The notes beneath the pieces were generated by a model. The model saw only the letters and a program-made list of their open reading frames with translations. It was not told the DNA's origin and searched no databases. Shown here piece after piece: positions 8,828 to 17,517 of a stretch of 58,672 bases of DNA. The translations under genes were made by a program, and so were the position numbers. The DNA is from CALJIC01 sp039805565 (GTDB lineage Bacteria; Chloroflexota; Chloroflexia; Chloroflexales; Roseiflexaceae), in contig JBDLTZ010000167.1 of assembly GCA_039805565.1 (NCBI GenBank), positions 1 to 58,672 of the forward strand. Direction: 5' to 3'. Each line of letters opens with the position of its first letter. The first letter of the stretch is position 1.

Positions 8828-9877
8828 ATGAGCGAGTACCTCGCCTACCTCGCGAAGATGGCGGAACAATACGGCGTCCCACTCGAGGAGGCGCGCGCCC
8901 TGTACGAGTTGGAGAGCAGCAGCGGGCAGAATGTCCGCGACTCGTCGGCGGGCGCGATCGGCCACATGCAACTCATGCCCGGCACCGCGCGCGAGCTTGG
9001 CGTCGACCCGCGCGACCCGTATCAGAACATTCGGGGCGGCGTGCAGTACTACGCCCAGCAGCGCAAGGCGTTCGGAGATCCGGCGCTGGCTGCGGCGGCC
9101 TACAACGCAGGTCCGGGCCGCGTGCGCCGCGCCGGGGGCATCCCGCGCATCGCCGAGACACAGAACTACGTGCGCCGCTTTCGTGACATGCTCGGGATGG
9201 CGCAGGCCGCGCCATCTGCTATACCTCCGGCACAGGATCAAGGAACCACGCCCATGCAGCCACAGACTGGCGGCCTCTCAAGCATAGCAGGCAGCGAGCC
9301 GGACGACCCACGCGGCGAGTATTTCCGCCTGATGCAGGAGGCTGCGGCGCTGCCGGGTGAATACGAGCAGCAGCGCAAGGCGCAGTTCGAAGCTGCGCAG
9401 AAGCGCATCGAGCAGATGTACTCCGGCCCCTCGCGCGCCGCGACGCTCGCCGCGCTGTCACAGGCCTTCCTCTCCCCGCGCCGCTACAAGGGCTTCGGCG
9501 GAACCATGCTCAACGTCTCGCAAGCGCTTGGTGGTGTCGCAGAGCGGCGCGACGAGGCGGCGCGCAACCGTCAGGAGGCCATGGCGGCGCTTGAGTCCAG
9601 TTACGGCAAGGGCAGCCTCGACGCCAAGAGCAGTTCGCTCAAGGCGCGTATGGACATGCTCAAGGCCAAGATGGATCTCGAAGCAGAGCAGGCCAAGGCT
9701 GGCAGACCCTCGTACCAACTCAGCCCGACAACCGGCGAAGTTGTCGAGGTGCCCAAGCAGGCGGAGCGCCCGCGCACCAAAGCCGAGTACGACGCGCTCC
9801 CGATTGGCACATACTACGTCGTGCCCGCCGGCCCGAAGATGGGCAAAGTCATCATGAAGACCGCCACTGGCGGCTGA
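8828..9877 (+). CDS. Virion lytic transglycosylase (SLT domain)
   Basis: 349 residues. Residues 5-125 form a soluble lytic transglycosylase domain: the catalytic Glu is Glu29 in YELESSSG, followed by GAIGHMQLMPGTA (residues 42-54), GGVQYYAQ and AAAYNAGPGRV. It cuts the peptidoglycan glycan backbone by 1,6-anhydro formation. The rest of the protein is a helical region rich in Gln, Lys and Ala with no second enzyme. Located among the ejection proteins, it most likely opens the cell wall locally during DNA delivery, like the transglycosylase part of T7 gp16, rather than acting in lysis, which has its own cassette at 56.7-58.2 kb. Confidence 0.85.
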   Translation: MSEYLAYLAKMAEQYGVPLEEARALYELESSSGQNVRDSSAGAIGHMQLMPGTARELGVDPRDPYQNIRGGVQYYAQQRKAFGDPALAAAAYNAGPGRVRRAGGIPRIAETQNYVRRFRDMLGMAQAAPSAIPPAQDQGTTPMQPQTGGLSSIAGSEPDDPRGEYFRLMQEAAALPGEYEQQRKAQFEAAQKRIEQMYSGPSRAATLAALSQAFLSPRRYKGFGGTMLNVSQALGGVAERRDEAARNRQEAMAALESSYGKGSLDAKSSSLKARMDMLKAKMDLEAEQAKAGRPSYQLSPTTGEVVEVPKQAERPRTKAEYDALPIGTYYVVPAGPKMGKVIMKTATGG

Positions 9878-9887
9878 AAGGTTAAGC

Positions 9888-12803
9888 ATGGCCAAGCAGG
9901 ACGAGTGGTGGGCGGGTGACGTAGCCGCGGCAGGCGGCCCCACCCCAGAGAGTCGCAAGACTGAGGCGACCATCGGCTCTTCTGAGGCGTCTGCCCGCTC
10001 CTCGGGCGTCAGCGCCGCGACCGGCGAGGCTCGGCTGCCTTACGTCGCGCCGCGCGAGCAGGCCGAACTGCAGGCCACGCTTCTGCGCAACATTCAGCTT
10101 CAGCAGGACTTGCTGCGCAGCACTAAGGGCGAGCGCCTCGGCAAGGACGAACGTAGCGACCTTGAGACGCTGGTCTCCGGTTTCGAGAACGTCACTACTC
10201 TGCTGCGCCGCTTCAGGGATGACTATACCGGCGCGGGCCTCGGCTTCCCGACACAAATTGAGAGCGCCATTCAGAAGCGCGCCTCGGGCTTTGGGACGCC
10301 CGGTCAGGCGAGTTGGTGGCAGAGCGCCAACGTACTCGACATGATTGAGCGCAACCGCTTCTTTGGCGCGTCGCTGACCGAAGGCGAGAAGGCTGCGTGG
10401 CAGGCGACCACCATCACCCCAGCAATGGACCCCGCAAGCATTCGCGAAAACCTGCGCCGACGTCAGGAGATCGTCGAGAAGGCCCTCGGCCGCTCCGTCG
10501 CCACCCTGCGCGCTGGCGGCTATCGTCCGGCTCAAATAGAGGCGGCGCTGGGCGGCGTCGCGCCGATGTTCACGCCGAAGAAGATCGTTGATCGCCAGAA
10601 GTTCTTCGCCAGCGAGGCGGGTACGCCCGCAGAAGGCGGCGGCGGTGAAGCGCCTCCGCCCGAGGGTGCGCAGGTCGGCGGCGAGCCGATCAAGGGCTTT
10701 CGCTTCAGCGCTGGCAGCGAGGCTGACATCGTCAAGTACACCCGCAGCCCCGAATTTACGCCGGAAGGATACGGCGAACTGGTCGCGCGCAAGGCCCTCG
10801 AGGAAGGCCAGATCCAACCCGAGCAGGCGGCGGACTACGCGGCGCGCACTGCGGCCGCCGCTGCCGAGCGCTACAGCGGCCTGACACCTGAAGAGCGCAG
10901 CCGCGTCCCGGGCGCGATCGACTACTCGGCGATTGACGAGGCGGCGCAAGAGAACGCAGGCCTCGGCGCTATCGCCATGCAGGCGCTGACAAACGCGCCT
11001 GAGAGCGCCGTGCAGTTGGCGCAGGGCCTTACTGCGCTGCCGGTGGACGCCGTGCGCAGCGTGCTTGAGGGGCAGCGCACAGGCTCCATCAAGACGTTGA
11101 CCGACCTCGCCGGAGAGCTTGTCGCGCAGGCTGGCGGCGACCCGCAAGGCCCGACAACGCAGGCCGTCGTGGCGGCCATGAAGGAGCGCTACGAAGATCC
11201 GCTTCTAACCTTCTCGACTGACCCGCTCGGCATGCTGGGTGACCTGTCGGTCGTGCTGACCGCTGGCGGCACTGCCGGCGCTCGGCTCCCCGGCGCTGTC
11301 GGCAGTGCGGCGCAGAAGGTGGCCACCGCTGGCCGCGTCATCGACCCGCTGTCCGCCGTCGCCGCTGTGCCCGAGGCCTACCGCGCCGTTGGCGCGGCGG
11401 CCCCCAAGGCGATGGACACCATCACCAACGCACCCGGAGCGGCGACCAAGTTCGCCCTCGGACTGACGACCGGCGTGCCGGGCGGCGAGGGCTACGGGCG
11501 TGCCTTCCAAGTCGGCCGCGAGCGCGGCCAAGCTGGCGCGCCGACCGCGCGCGAGCAGAGTTTTGTCGAGCAGATGCGCGGCGGTGCGCCTGATGAAGTC
11601 ATCGCGCAGGCCGAGAGCGCCGTGCGCAACATGCAGGAGCAGGCGTCGCAGGCCTACAAGTCGGGCATGGTCGACGTCAGTGGAGACGCCACGGTGCTGG
11701 ACTTCGGTGGCATCGACAAGACACTCGACAACTTGCGCGACCGCGCCTTCTACAAGGGGCAGGTTCGCGACGCGCGCTCAGCCGCTGTGTATGAGAAGAT
11801 CAAGGGCGTCGTCGACGAGTGGAAGACCCTCGACCCGGCCCAGTACCACACGCCCGAAGGTATGGACGCGCTCAAGCAGCGCATCGGCGACGTGGCGGAT
11901 GACATGGCCGTCGCCAACGACCGCAAGGCGTCGAGCATCGCCACGGGCGTCTACCGCTCTGTGCGGCAGGAGATTGCCAAGCAGGTGCCGTCCTACGACC
12001 GCACCATGAAGGACTACGAGAAGGCGGCCGACACGCTGCGCGACATTCGCCGCACGTTCAGCCTCAATCCGACAGCCTCCGTCGACACTCAGCTTCGCAA
12101 GCTACAGTCGGTCATGCGAAATAACGCCAACACGAACTATGGCTATCGGCAGGAACTTGCCGACCTCATGGAGCGGCAGGGTGGTGCGAACCTGATGGAC
12201 AGCCTGTCGGCCCAGAGCATAAGCTCCTTCCAGCCGCGAGGCCTCGCGTCGATCCCCGCCACCGGCCTCGGCCTGAGCGGCATCGGCGGCGTCGCCACGG
12301 CGACCATGCAGAACGCGCCGGGCTTCTTCGATCCGACGTCGCTGGCTCTGCTGCCACTCACCTCACCTCGGGCAGTGGGCGAGGCGTCTTACTATGCCGG
12401 GCGCGGCGTTGGCGCAGCCGAACGCGCCGGAGCCGCAATGGCAGACATCGCGCGACCCGTTACTGACCGGCTGGCGGATCTCTACCAGCGCTATCCGGCT
12501 GCGACGTTGGCGACGGCGCAACTCGGCTCGCGCACGCAGGATGTCGAGAACCAGTTCCTTGCCGATGCCGCCCAGCGCTACGCTCAGACGCCGACACCTG
12601 TCGCCGAGGCACCAGTAGCCGAGCAGCCTGTCTGGCAGTCTCCCGAGACGCCGTCGCTGCCCGAGGGTAGCAGCGTCGTCAACGTCGACGGCGTAGACAT
12701 CGCGTTGCCGCCCGGCACGACGTACGACCCCGAGACCCGCGAGATCGTCGGACCCGGCGGCGTCCGCATCCCGCTAAGCGCGCTGGCAGGAGGGCAACAG
12801 TAA
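9888..12803 (+). CDS. Putative large ejection protein 3
   Basis: 971 residues, the longest protein of the ejection block. The N-terminal 240 residues contain a module I have seen in other phage internal proteins (FFGASLTEGEKAAWQATTI, then IRENLRRRQEI and GGYRPAQIEAALGG). A hydrophobic Gly/Ala-rich part follows at about 440-545, then helical segments (residues 550-790), and an acidic, proline-rich C-terminus. No catalytic residues are recognisable. The start ATG follows AAAGG with good spacing, and the stop is one base before the next start. The role as a virion protein injected with DNA is inferred from neighbours and size. Confidence 0.5.
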   Translation: MAKQDEWWAGDVAAAGGPTPESRKTEATIGSSEASARSSGVSAATGEARLPYVAPREQAELQATLLRNIQLQQDLLRSTKGERLGKDERSDLETLVSGFENVTTLLRRFRDDYTGAGLGFPTQIESAIQKRASGFGTPGQASWWQSANVLDMIERNRFFGASLTEGEKAAWQATTITPAMDPASIRENLRRRQEIVEKALGRSVATLRAGGYRPAQIEAALGGVAPMFTPKKIVDRQKFFASEAGTPAEGGGGEAPPPEGAQVGGEPIKGFRFSAGSEADIVKYTRSPEFTPEGYGELVARKALEEGQIQPEQAADYAARTAAAAAERYSGLTPEERSRVPGAIDYSAIDEAAQENAGLGAIAMQALTNAPESAVQLAQGLTALPVDAVRSVLEGQRTGSIKTLTDLAGELVAQAGGDPQGPTTQAVVAAMKERYEDPLLTFSTDPLGMLGDLSVVLTAGGTAGARLPGAVGSAAQKVATAGRVIDPLSAVAAVPEAYRAVGAAAPKAMDTITNAPGAATKFALGLTTGVPGGEGYGRAFQVGRERGQAGAPTAREQSFVEQMRGGAPDEVIAQAESAVRNMQEQASQAYKSGMVDVSGDATVLDFGGIDKTLDNLRDRAFYKGQVRDARSAAVYEKIKGVVDEWKTLDPAQYHTPEGMDALKQRIGDVADDMAVANDRKASSIATGVYRSVRQEIAKQVPSYDRTMKDYEKAADTLRDIRRTFSLNPTASVDTQLRKLQSVMRNNANTNYGYRQELADLMERQGGANLMDSLSAQSISSFQPRGLASIPATGLGLSGIGGVATATMQNAPGFFDPTSLALLPLTSPRAVGEASYYAGRGVGAAERAGAAMADIARPVTDRLADLYQRYPAATLATAQLGSRTQDVENQFLADAAQRYAQTPTPVAEAPVAEQPVWQSPETPSLPEGSSVVNVDGVDIALPPGTTYDPETREIVGPGGVRIPLSALAGGQQ

Positions 12804-12804
12804 C

Positions 12805-14772
12805 ATGGCAACCCGCAAGTCTTCGGCCGCAAGCACCCTGTCGCTCGGCGCAAAGAACAGAGATCCGTACGGCACCGTGAACCCGCTGTGGCGCGTCCCC
12901 GTCCGCACAAAGGTGCCTGAGACGCGGCGCGAGACACCCAAGCGCGACTTCAGCGTCAACGTCCGGCGCGGGGAGGCACCCGACGCCGTGAAGCGCGCCC
13001 TGCAAGAGCGGTTCGGGCTTGAGCCTGGCATCGACCGCTCGGCGTTGCTGCCCCTCGCGCGGAACCCTGACACTGGCGAGATTGAGCTGACCGCGCCGCA
13101 ACTTCTCTACGACGCCGCGCGGGCCTTGGCGGCACCCAGCGTCATCCTCAGCGGCCAGCCCGTCGATCTCGAGAGCGAGGCGCAGAACCTCGCGCTGAAC
13201 TTTAGTGGCGCCGGCTTAGGCGCTGGCGCACTGGCCCCGCTTGAAGGCGCGGCGCTGGGCATGGCCGGGGGTGTATCCGCTCGCAAGTTGGGCGTCATAG
13301 CCTCCGAATATAGCCCAGACATCGCACGCCGCCTTGACGGCCTGCTCGAACCTGACGCGCCGCTTGCCGTGTGGCGCGATGCCGCCGACCGTCTGGCGGG
13401 TTCTGCCAAGTCGAACGTGCCGCCAGCGCCTAAGGCTCCCGCCAAAGCTCTGGCCAAGAAAGCGGCCAAGAAACCTGCGCCGCCCAAGCCCGCCGCACCT
13501 GCGATCATCAGCAGCCGCTCTGGCACACCGCAGGCGGTGGCGAAGGACGTGCTGCGCGAGGCAAGCAAGCCCAGTAAAGGCAGCCCCTCCTACGCCGATT
13601 GGCGCGCCAAGAACACGGATACCGGGAAGCTGTTCGACCTCAGCAATCTCTCGGCAGTCCCCAACGTCCCGCAGTTCCAGATTCAGCGCGTAAACCCGGC
13701 GCGGGGTCCGTCAGAGCGTATTGTTGACGTGCTCGCGAACCCTGAAGTCGAGCAAGGCATCAACGAGACCGTTCAGCGCGGCATCGAGGGCGGCGGCAAG
13801 GAATGGTACAACACGGATCCGATGCTGCAGCGCATGCAGGGCGTTGTTCCGGCCAGCCAAGTCGGCAGCACCTACGCGCGGCTGATGGACCTGATGGCAG
13901 CGACCAGCCCCCGCGCTCGCGTGCCGGACAATGTCCGCACCGGCACCTACTACAACTATCTTCTCTCGCAGGGCATGCCAGTTCCGTCCTCGCCATCGGG
14001 CGGCTACGGTTCGATTGCCCAGAAGCTGCACCGCGACAATGTGCTCGGCCTGCAGCAGAGGGGCGGCTGGGACATTTTCAAGAACCCCAAGCCCGCTAGC
14101 TTCTCAAGCAACCTGCAAGGCAATCAGCAAGTCGCGACGATCGACACGCACAACTTCCGGCTCCCCGGCATTCTGTCGGCCGATCCCCGCTTCCTTGAGA
14201 CCTCAATCGCCGAGCTTGCCAAGACACCGGAAAGCGCTTTCGAGACGCTCAAGCGGCAGTATCCCGGCCTGCTGGATGACATCGCGATGTCTGCGATCAA
14301 GACGAAGCCCGGCAAGGTGAACAAGAAGGGTGAGATCGGCGAGGATGTGACTTCCATCACGTACCGGCCGCAAGAGTGGGTGGCGGAAGGTTACATTCCG
14401 ATGGAGGATGCGGTCAACGATCCGGCGCTGTGGGCCTCCAAGCCGCGCGACAACGAATACCAGTACTACGAGCAGTGGCAGCAGGACCAAGCACGTAAGC
14501 TCGGCATCTCGCCGGCCCAGTACCAAGCTTCGATGTGGCTGGGCGGCGGCGAAGCCACCGGCCTAGGTTCGGCTGCGGAGCCGTTCATAGGCACGGTCGA
14601 GGCGCGCGTCCGTTACACCGCCGATCGCCTCGGCATGGACCCCGAGACCGTACTTGAGATGATGCTCAAGGGCGAGATCCCGCTTTTGGCGAAGGGCGGC
14701 GCGGTCGACGCGAAGCGGTTTGCGGTGAAGCGGAAGGCTCGCAAGGCGAAGAAGGCACAAAGACGGGGATAG
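12805..14772 (+). CDS. Last gene of ejection block, function unknown
   Basis: 655 residues in two parts. The first 270 contain a hydrophobic Gly/Ala stretch and a Lys/Ala/Pro-rich linker (KAPAKALAKKAAKKPAPPKP). The second part (about 270-620) is a well-conserved-looking globular domain with SLAATSPRARVPDN-like, TIDTHNFRLPGIL and QYYEQWQQDQARKLGISPAQ segments. It ends with a strongly basic tail (KRKARKAKKAQRR). The tail could bind DNA. I do not recognise the globular domain, and an enzyme is possible. It is the last forward gene before the convergent reverse genes. Confidence 0.5.
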   Translation: MATRKSSAASTLSLGAKNRDPYGTVNPLWRVPVRTKVPETRRETPKRDFSVNVRRGEAPDAVKRALQERFGLEPGIDRSALLPLARNPDTGEIELTAPQLLYDAARALAAPSVILSGQPVDLESEAQNLALNFSGAGLGAGALAPLEGAALGMAGGVSARKLGVIASEYSPDIARRLDGLLEPDAPLAVWRDAADRLAGSAKSNVPPAPKAPAKALAKKAAKKPAPPKPAAPAIISSRSGTPQAVAKDVLREASKPSKGSPSYADWRAKNTDTGKLFDLSNLSAVPNVPQFQIQRVNPARGPSERIVDVLANPEVEQGINETVQRGIEGGGKEWYNTDPMLQRMQGVVPASQVGSTYARLMDLMAATSPRARVPDNVRTGTYYNYLLSQGMPVPSSPSGGYGSIAQKLHRDNVLGLQQRGGWDIFKNPKPASFSSNLQGNQQVATIDTHNFRLPGILSADPRFLETSIAELAKTPESAFETLKRQYPGLLDDIAMSAIKTKPGKVNKKGEIGEDVTSITYRPQEWVAEGYIPMEDAVNDPALWASKPRDNEYQYYEQWQQDQARKLGISPAQYQASMWLGGGEATGLGSAAEPFIGTVEARVRYTADRLGMDPETVLEMMLKGEIPLLAKGGAVDAKRFAVKRKARKAKKAQRRG

Positions 14773-14791
14773 GCATCTGCTCCGCGTCTTT
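14759..14791. terminator. Bidirectional terminator-like inverted repeat
   Basis: AAAGACG at 14759-14765 pairs with CGTCTTT at 14785-14791, with two more G-C pairs beyond one mismatch. It lies exactly where forward late genes and reverse early genes converge and presents A/T ends to both strands. It overlaps the last codons of the forward gene. Only a moderate stem, so termination strength is uncertain. Confidence 0.45.
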
Positions 14792-14811
14792 CCACGGGCC
14801 GGTGCGTGTCG

Positions 14812-15177
14812 TCATCGCCCCGCTCCCTTCGCCTCGGCCATAAGCGCTAGATAGGCGATAGCATCTTCCGCGCTATCGCCATGGTAGGCGCTGCGCGTGA
14901 ACAGCCGCACCTGCTTGAGCAGCGCCATGAGCAGCCAGCCCTCGCTCTCGCTCAGGTCGCGCCCGGTCACGGCGTTGAACGCCGTCACGGTCTTGCCCAT
15001 GGACCTCTCGCCCTCTGGTTCGTCGTAGGTCGACGCGCGGTCGTGCATGTGCATGGCGGCGCGGCCAAGCAACTCAGGTGCCAGCGGATCCGGCAGCGTT
15101 TGCTGCGGCGTCTCCAGCGTGACGCTCTCCTCCAGCACGTGCTCGTTCGGCTCGGTGTCGCAGGGCAGGTCGTTCAT
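14812..15177 (-). CDS. DUF6378-like (MazG-like) protein
   Basis: 121 residues. From about residue 42 the sequence reads RASTYDEPEGERSMGKTVTA, then LSESEGWLLMALLKQVRLF and DSAEDAIAYLALMAEAK. This is the pattern of DUF6378, a phage family related to all-alpha nucleotide pyrophosphohydrolases, with acidic residues placed to bind metal. It is the last gene of the reverse early operon; its start overlaps the stop of the helicase gene (ATGA). Possible role: hydrolysing nucleotides or an alarmone during infection (inference). Confidence 0.65.
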   Translation of the reverse strand: MNDLPCDTEPNEHVLEESVTLETPQQTLPDPLAPELLGRAAMHMHDRASTYDEPEGERSMGKTVTAFNAVTGRDLSESEGWLLMALLKQVRLFTRSAYHGDSAEDAIAYLALMAEAKGAGR

Positions 15178-16544
15178 CGTTTCGCTCCTTTGCGTTGCAT
15201 CGCCTCTAGCAGGACGTCCTGAACCGACCGCTTCGACGCGAGCCGCTCCATGACAACCTCGTCCATCGTGTCCTTGGCGAGTATGGGGTAGATGAGGCAG
15301 GGCCGGTCGAAGCCGGCCTGCTTCTGTCGGGCTGGGCCGATGCGCTCGATGACCTGCATGTAGTCCTCAAGCGACCAGTTCACTCCGAAAAGCGCCATGA
15401 TGTTACCGCCATATTGGAGGTTTAATCCGTGTGCGGCGCTTTTAGGATGAAGGAAAAGTAATGGTATCTTCCCGTCGTTCCACTCTTTAACCGTATCAGC
15501 GTTACTGTCCAACACCCGAGCTTTAGGGTAGCGACGCCGTAGCCGCTCGAGGTCGTGCCTGAACTGGTACGCCACGAGAACAGGCGCGCCATTCGCCTCT
15601 TCGATGATGCTATCCAGCGCATCCAACTTTGCCCCATGCACTTCCTCCCAATTGCCTTGATCATCCGTATAGATAGCCCCGTTGGCGATCTCCAAGCACC
15701 TCTGCGTCTTGACCGCCGCGTTCGCCGCCTCGACCCCCGTCTCCTCCAGCTCCGCGAACATGTGGGCCTCCATGCTGTCGTAGACGTGGCGCACGGAGGG
15801 GATGAGGCGGACGTAGACCGGGTTGACGATCGGCTCGTCTACGTCGAGGCCCTTCACAGTCAGGCAGATGTCCTTGAGCTTCTCCTGTATCTCCACCTGC
15901 GCGTGCTCCATGGGCTGCAGGCTGTAGCCGTCATAGCCCTTGCGGAACCAGCGCATCTCGAAGGCGCTGAACGTGCGGCCCAGCCGCTCGCCTTGGTCGA
16001 GGAAAAAGGTCTGCCCCCAGAGATCCTTCAGGCCGTTCGGCGCGGGCGTGCCGGTCAGTCCGATGAAGCGGCGGACGCGCGTGTGCGCGACCTCGGCCAG
16101 CGCCTTGGCGCGGCTGCCACCCTGCCTGATGCGGAAGGATTTCAAACGCGGTAATTCGTCAGCCACCACGGTCTTGAACGGCCACGCGTCGCCGTAGAAC
16201 GATCGCAGCCAGCCGAGGTTCTCGTAGTTCGTGCAGTAGATGTCCGCATCCGCGGCAGCCGCCCGGTCGCGCTGCTTCGGCGTGCCTGCGATGACGCTGA
16301 CGCGCAGGTGGCTGAGGTGCTGCCAGCGCTTGACCTCCTCGGGCCACGTCGACCGGGCGACGCGCAGCGGTGCCAGCACAAGCGCCGGGTAGACGTCGTC
16401 GACCAGCGAGAGTTGGTCAAGGGCCGTCAGCGTCGAGACGGTCTTCCCGCCGCCCATTGGCGCCCACACGGCGCAGCGCTTGTTCTGGCATATGAAGTCA
16501 ATGACGTCTTCTTGGTACGGATGCGGCTTGAAGGTCTGCGTCAC
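15174..16544 (-). CDS. SNF2-like DEAD/DEAH superfamily 2 helicase
   Basis: 456 residues, ATP-dependent DNA translocase/helicase. Motif I is APMGGGKT (residues 28-35); motif II reads VVADELPRLKS, so the usual DEAH/DExH is DELP; motif III is LTGTPAPNG; motif V/VI includes AAHGLNLQYGG and YMQVIERIGPARQKQ. This short phage SNF2-like form, without extra domains, is common beside phage polymerases and VRR-NUC nucleases. The start is GTG at 16544, whose last bases overlap the TGA of the upstream zinc-ribbon gene, so translation is coupled. Confidence 0.85.
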   Translation of the reverse strand: MTQTFKPHPYQEDVIDFICQNKRCAVWAPMGGGKTVSTLTALDQLSLVDDVYPALVLAPLRVARSTWPEEVKRWQHLSHLRVSVIAGTPKQRDRAAAADADIYCTNYENLGWLRSFYGDAWPFKTVVADELPRLKSFRIRQGGSRAKALAEVAHTRVRRFIGLTGTPAPNGLKDLWGQTFFLDQGERLGRTFSAFEMRWFRKGYDGYSLQPMEHAQVEIQEKLKDICLTVKGLDVDEPIVNPVYVRLIPSVRHVYDSMEAHMFAELEETGVEAANAAVKTQRCLEIANGAIYTDDQGNWEEVHGAKLDALDSIIEEANGAPVLVAYQFRHDLERLRRRYPKARVLDSNADTVKEWNDGKIPLLFLHPKSAAHGLNLQYGGNIMALFGVNWSLEDYMQVIERIGPARQKQAGFDRPCLIYPILAKDTMDEVVMERLASKRSVQDVLLEAMQRKGAKR

Positions 16545-16720
16545 TTGCAGTCCTCACAGAAGTGCATCCACTCGCCCACCTCGAGGCGCGCCACGCCGCC
16601 CCTGTCCTTGTACTCGTCGAGCGCGTCGTGGAAGTCGAGGCCGTCAGCCTCGAACATCTCGCCACACCCGTCGCACTCAAAGGTGATGGTCCGGTCGGCG
16701 TAGTTCTTGCGGAAGCCCAT
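16541..16720 (-). CDS. Small zinc-ribbon protein
   Basis: 59 residues. Two cysteine pairs, ECDGCGE near residue 15 and HFCEDCK at the extreme C-terminus, should bind one zinc ion as a ribbon or knuckle. A short acidic helix (LDFHDALDEYKDR) lies between them. It is followed at once by the helicase (GTGA overlap). Possible DNA-, RNA- or protein-binding accessory; no family assigned. Confidence 0.7.
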   Translation of the reverse strand: MGFRKNYADRTITFECDGCGEMFEADGLDFHDALDEYKDRGGVARLEVGEWMHFCEDCK

Positions 16721-16724
16721 GCTC

Positions 16725-16877
16725 TTATCCTTTCACGATCGTGATCTTGCCCTGCATCTCCATCGTCGTGAGCAGCCACGCGCGGTCGCGTGACATGCCA
16801 CGGTCGATGCGATCTTGCGCGCGGCGGTTAAACTCCGCAACCGCCGCGAGCGCCTTGGGGTTGGGTTCTTGCTCCAT
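16725..16877 (-). CDS. Small hypothetical protein (50 aa)
   Basis: Reads MEQEPNPKALAAVAEFNRRA and continues with RDRAWLLTTMEMQGKIT; two likely helices, no cysteines, no membrane segment. The start ATG at 16877 has GAGGAG upstream in the reverse strand and lies two bases from the stop of the preceding gene. It is part of the tightly packed early operon. Function unknown. Confidence 0.55.
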   Translation of the reverse strand: MEQEPNPKALAAVAEFNRRAQDRIDRGMSRDRAWLLTTMEMQGKITIVKG

Positions 16878-16878
16878 G

Positions 16879-17037
16879 TCAGTAGCTCCTCGGTGTCGGG
16901 TTCTTCTCCCACGACCACTTCTCCATCGCGCCGAGTTCGGCCCAAGGGAGGCGCGGCAGGACGGTGCCGTCGACGCGCGGGTGATAGAACGGCTTGCGGC
17001 GCACGTCCTCTTCGTAGGCAATCTGTCCGGGTGTCAT
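16879..17037 (-). CDS. Small hypothetical protein (52 aa)
   Basis: 52 residues beginning MTPGQIAYEEDVRRKPFYH and ending WEKNPTPRSY; contains several Trp and Pro. First gene after promoter copy 1. CGGAG lies about 8 bases upstream of ATG 17037. A longer reading from a GTG at 17088 would put the promoter inside the gene, so I rejected it. Function unknown. Confidence 0.55.
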   Translation of the reverse strand: MTPGQIAYEEDVRRKPFYHPRVDGTVLPRLPWAELGAMEKWSWEKNPTPRSY

Positions 17038-17049
17038 GTGAGGTACTCC

Positions 17050-17095
17050 GTGTTGCTGAGAAGCCCTAGCTATCGCATTCAACTGCACGTTGCAA
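17050..17095 (-). promoter_or_regulatory. Early promoter/leader repeat, copy 1
   Basis: Read on the reverse strand: TTGCAA (17095-17090), 17 bases, TAGCTA (17072-17067), then GGGCTTCTCAGCAACAC and a ribosome-binding site. The -35/-10-like boxes and the downstream block are shared with four other sites upstream of early operons. It follows directly on the VRR-NUC stop codon. Confidence 0.7.
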
Positions 17096-17098
17096 CCC

Positions 17099-17389
17099 CT
17101 ATTTCAGGCCGTTGCGCACAATTTCCACGATCGCCTCGATGTCGGACATGTCCCGCGCCGTGAAGACCGGGATCCCCGCGTTCTGCATCCGCTCGACCTC
17201 CCGCTGCTGGAGCTTGCTGTAGCGGTCGTCCCCGGCCTTGATCTCGACGAACGCGGCGGCAGGCCAGTCCCACCAGATGTAGCAGTCAGGGCAGCCCCGG
17301 CGGCCCTCCCAGCGCACCTTGCGGTACTGGCCTCCGCTACCCTGCACCAGCTTCTTGAGGCGGTCCTGCAGCTTGCCTGCGGGGGTCAT
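17099..17389 (-). CDS. VRR-NUC domain nuclease
   Basis: 96 residues, a stand-alone VRR-NUC (PD-(D/E)XK superfamily) nuclease. Active-site pattern: GCPDCYIWW supplies the Asp, FVEIKAG supplies Glu-x-Lys, and KLQQREVERMQNAGIPVFT is the typical C-terminal helix and strand. Stand-alone VRR-NUC proteins are frequent in phages next to replication genes and probably cut branched or junction DNA. The start ATG 17389 overlaps the stop of the small membrane-protein gene upstream (ATGA). A longer upstream reading is only a shadow of that gene. Confidence 0.85.
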   Translation of the reverse strand: MTPAGKLQDRLKKLVQGSGGQYRKVRWEGRRGCPDCYIWWDWPAAAFVEIKAGDDRYSKLQQREVERMQNAGIPVFTARDMSDIEAIVEIVRNGLK

Positions 17390-17514
17390 GCAAACGCCCA
17401 CCGGATCCAAGCCACGCCCTTGGCGATCTCGACCACCAGTACCCACAGGATCAGGATCGCGACCGCCGCTACGCCAGCACAGCCCGTCAAAGTACTTTTG
17501 AGGTCTTCGTCCAT
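17386..17514 (-). CDS. Single-span membrane microprotein (42 aa)
   Basis: 42 residues: a short charged start (MDEDLK), one hydrophobic helix of about 25 residues (from about TGCAGVAAVAILILWVLVVE), and a basic/aromatic C-terminus. It lies between the polymerase and VRR-NUC genes, four bases before the polymerase stop and overlapping the nuclease start by ATGA. Likely inner-membrane; role unknown. Confidence 0.6.
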   Translation of the reverse strand: MDEDLKSTLTGCAGVAAVAILILWVLVVEIAKGVAWIRWAFA

Positions 17515-17517
17515 TTC

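Noticed and set aside
17386..17514. Single-span microprotein next to the polymerase as a holin
   Set aside because: A coherent lysis cassette with holin candidates, lysozyme and spanins lies at 56.7-58.2 kb; this one is in the early operon.
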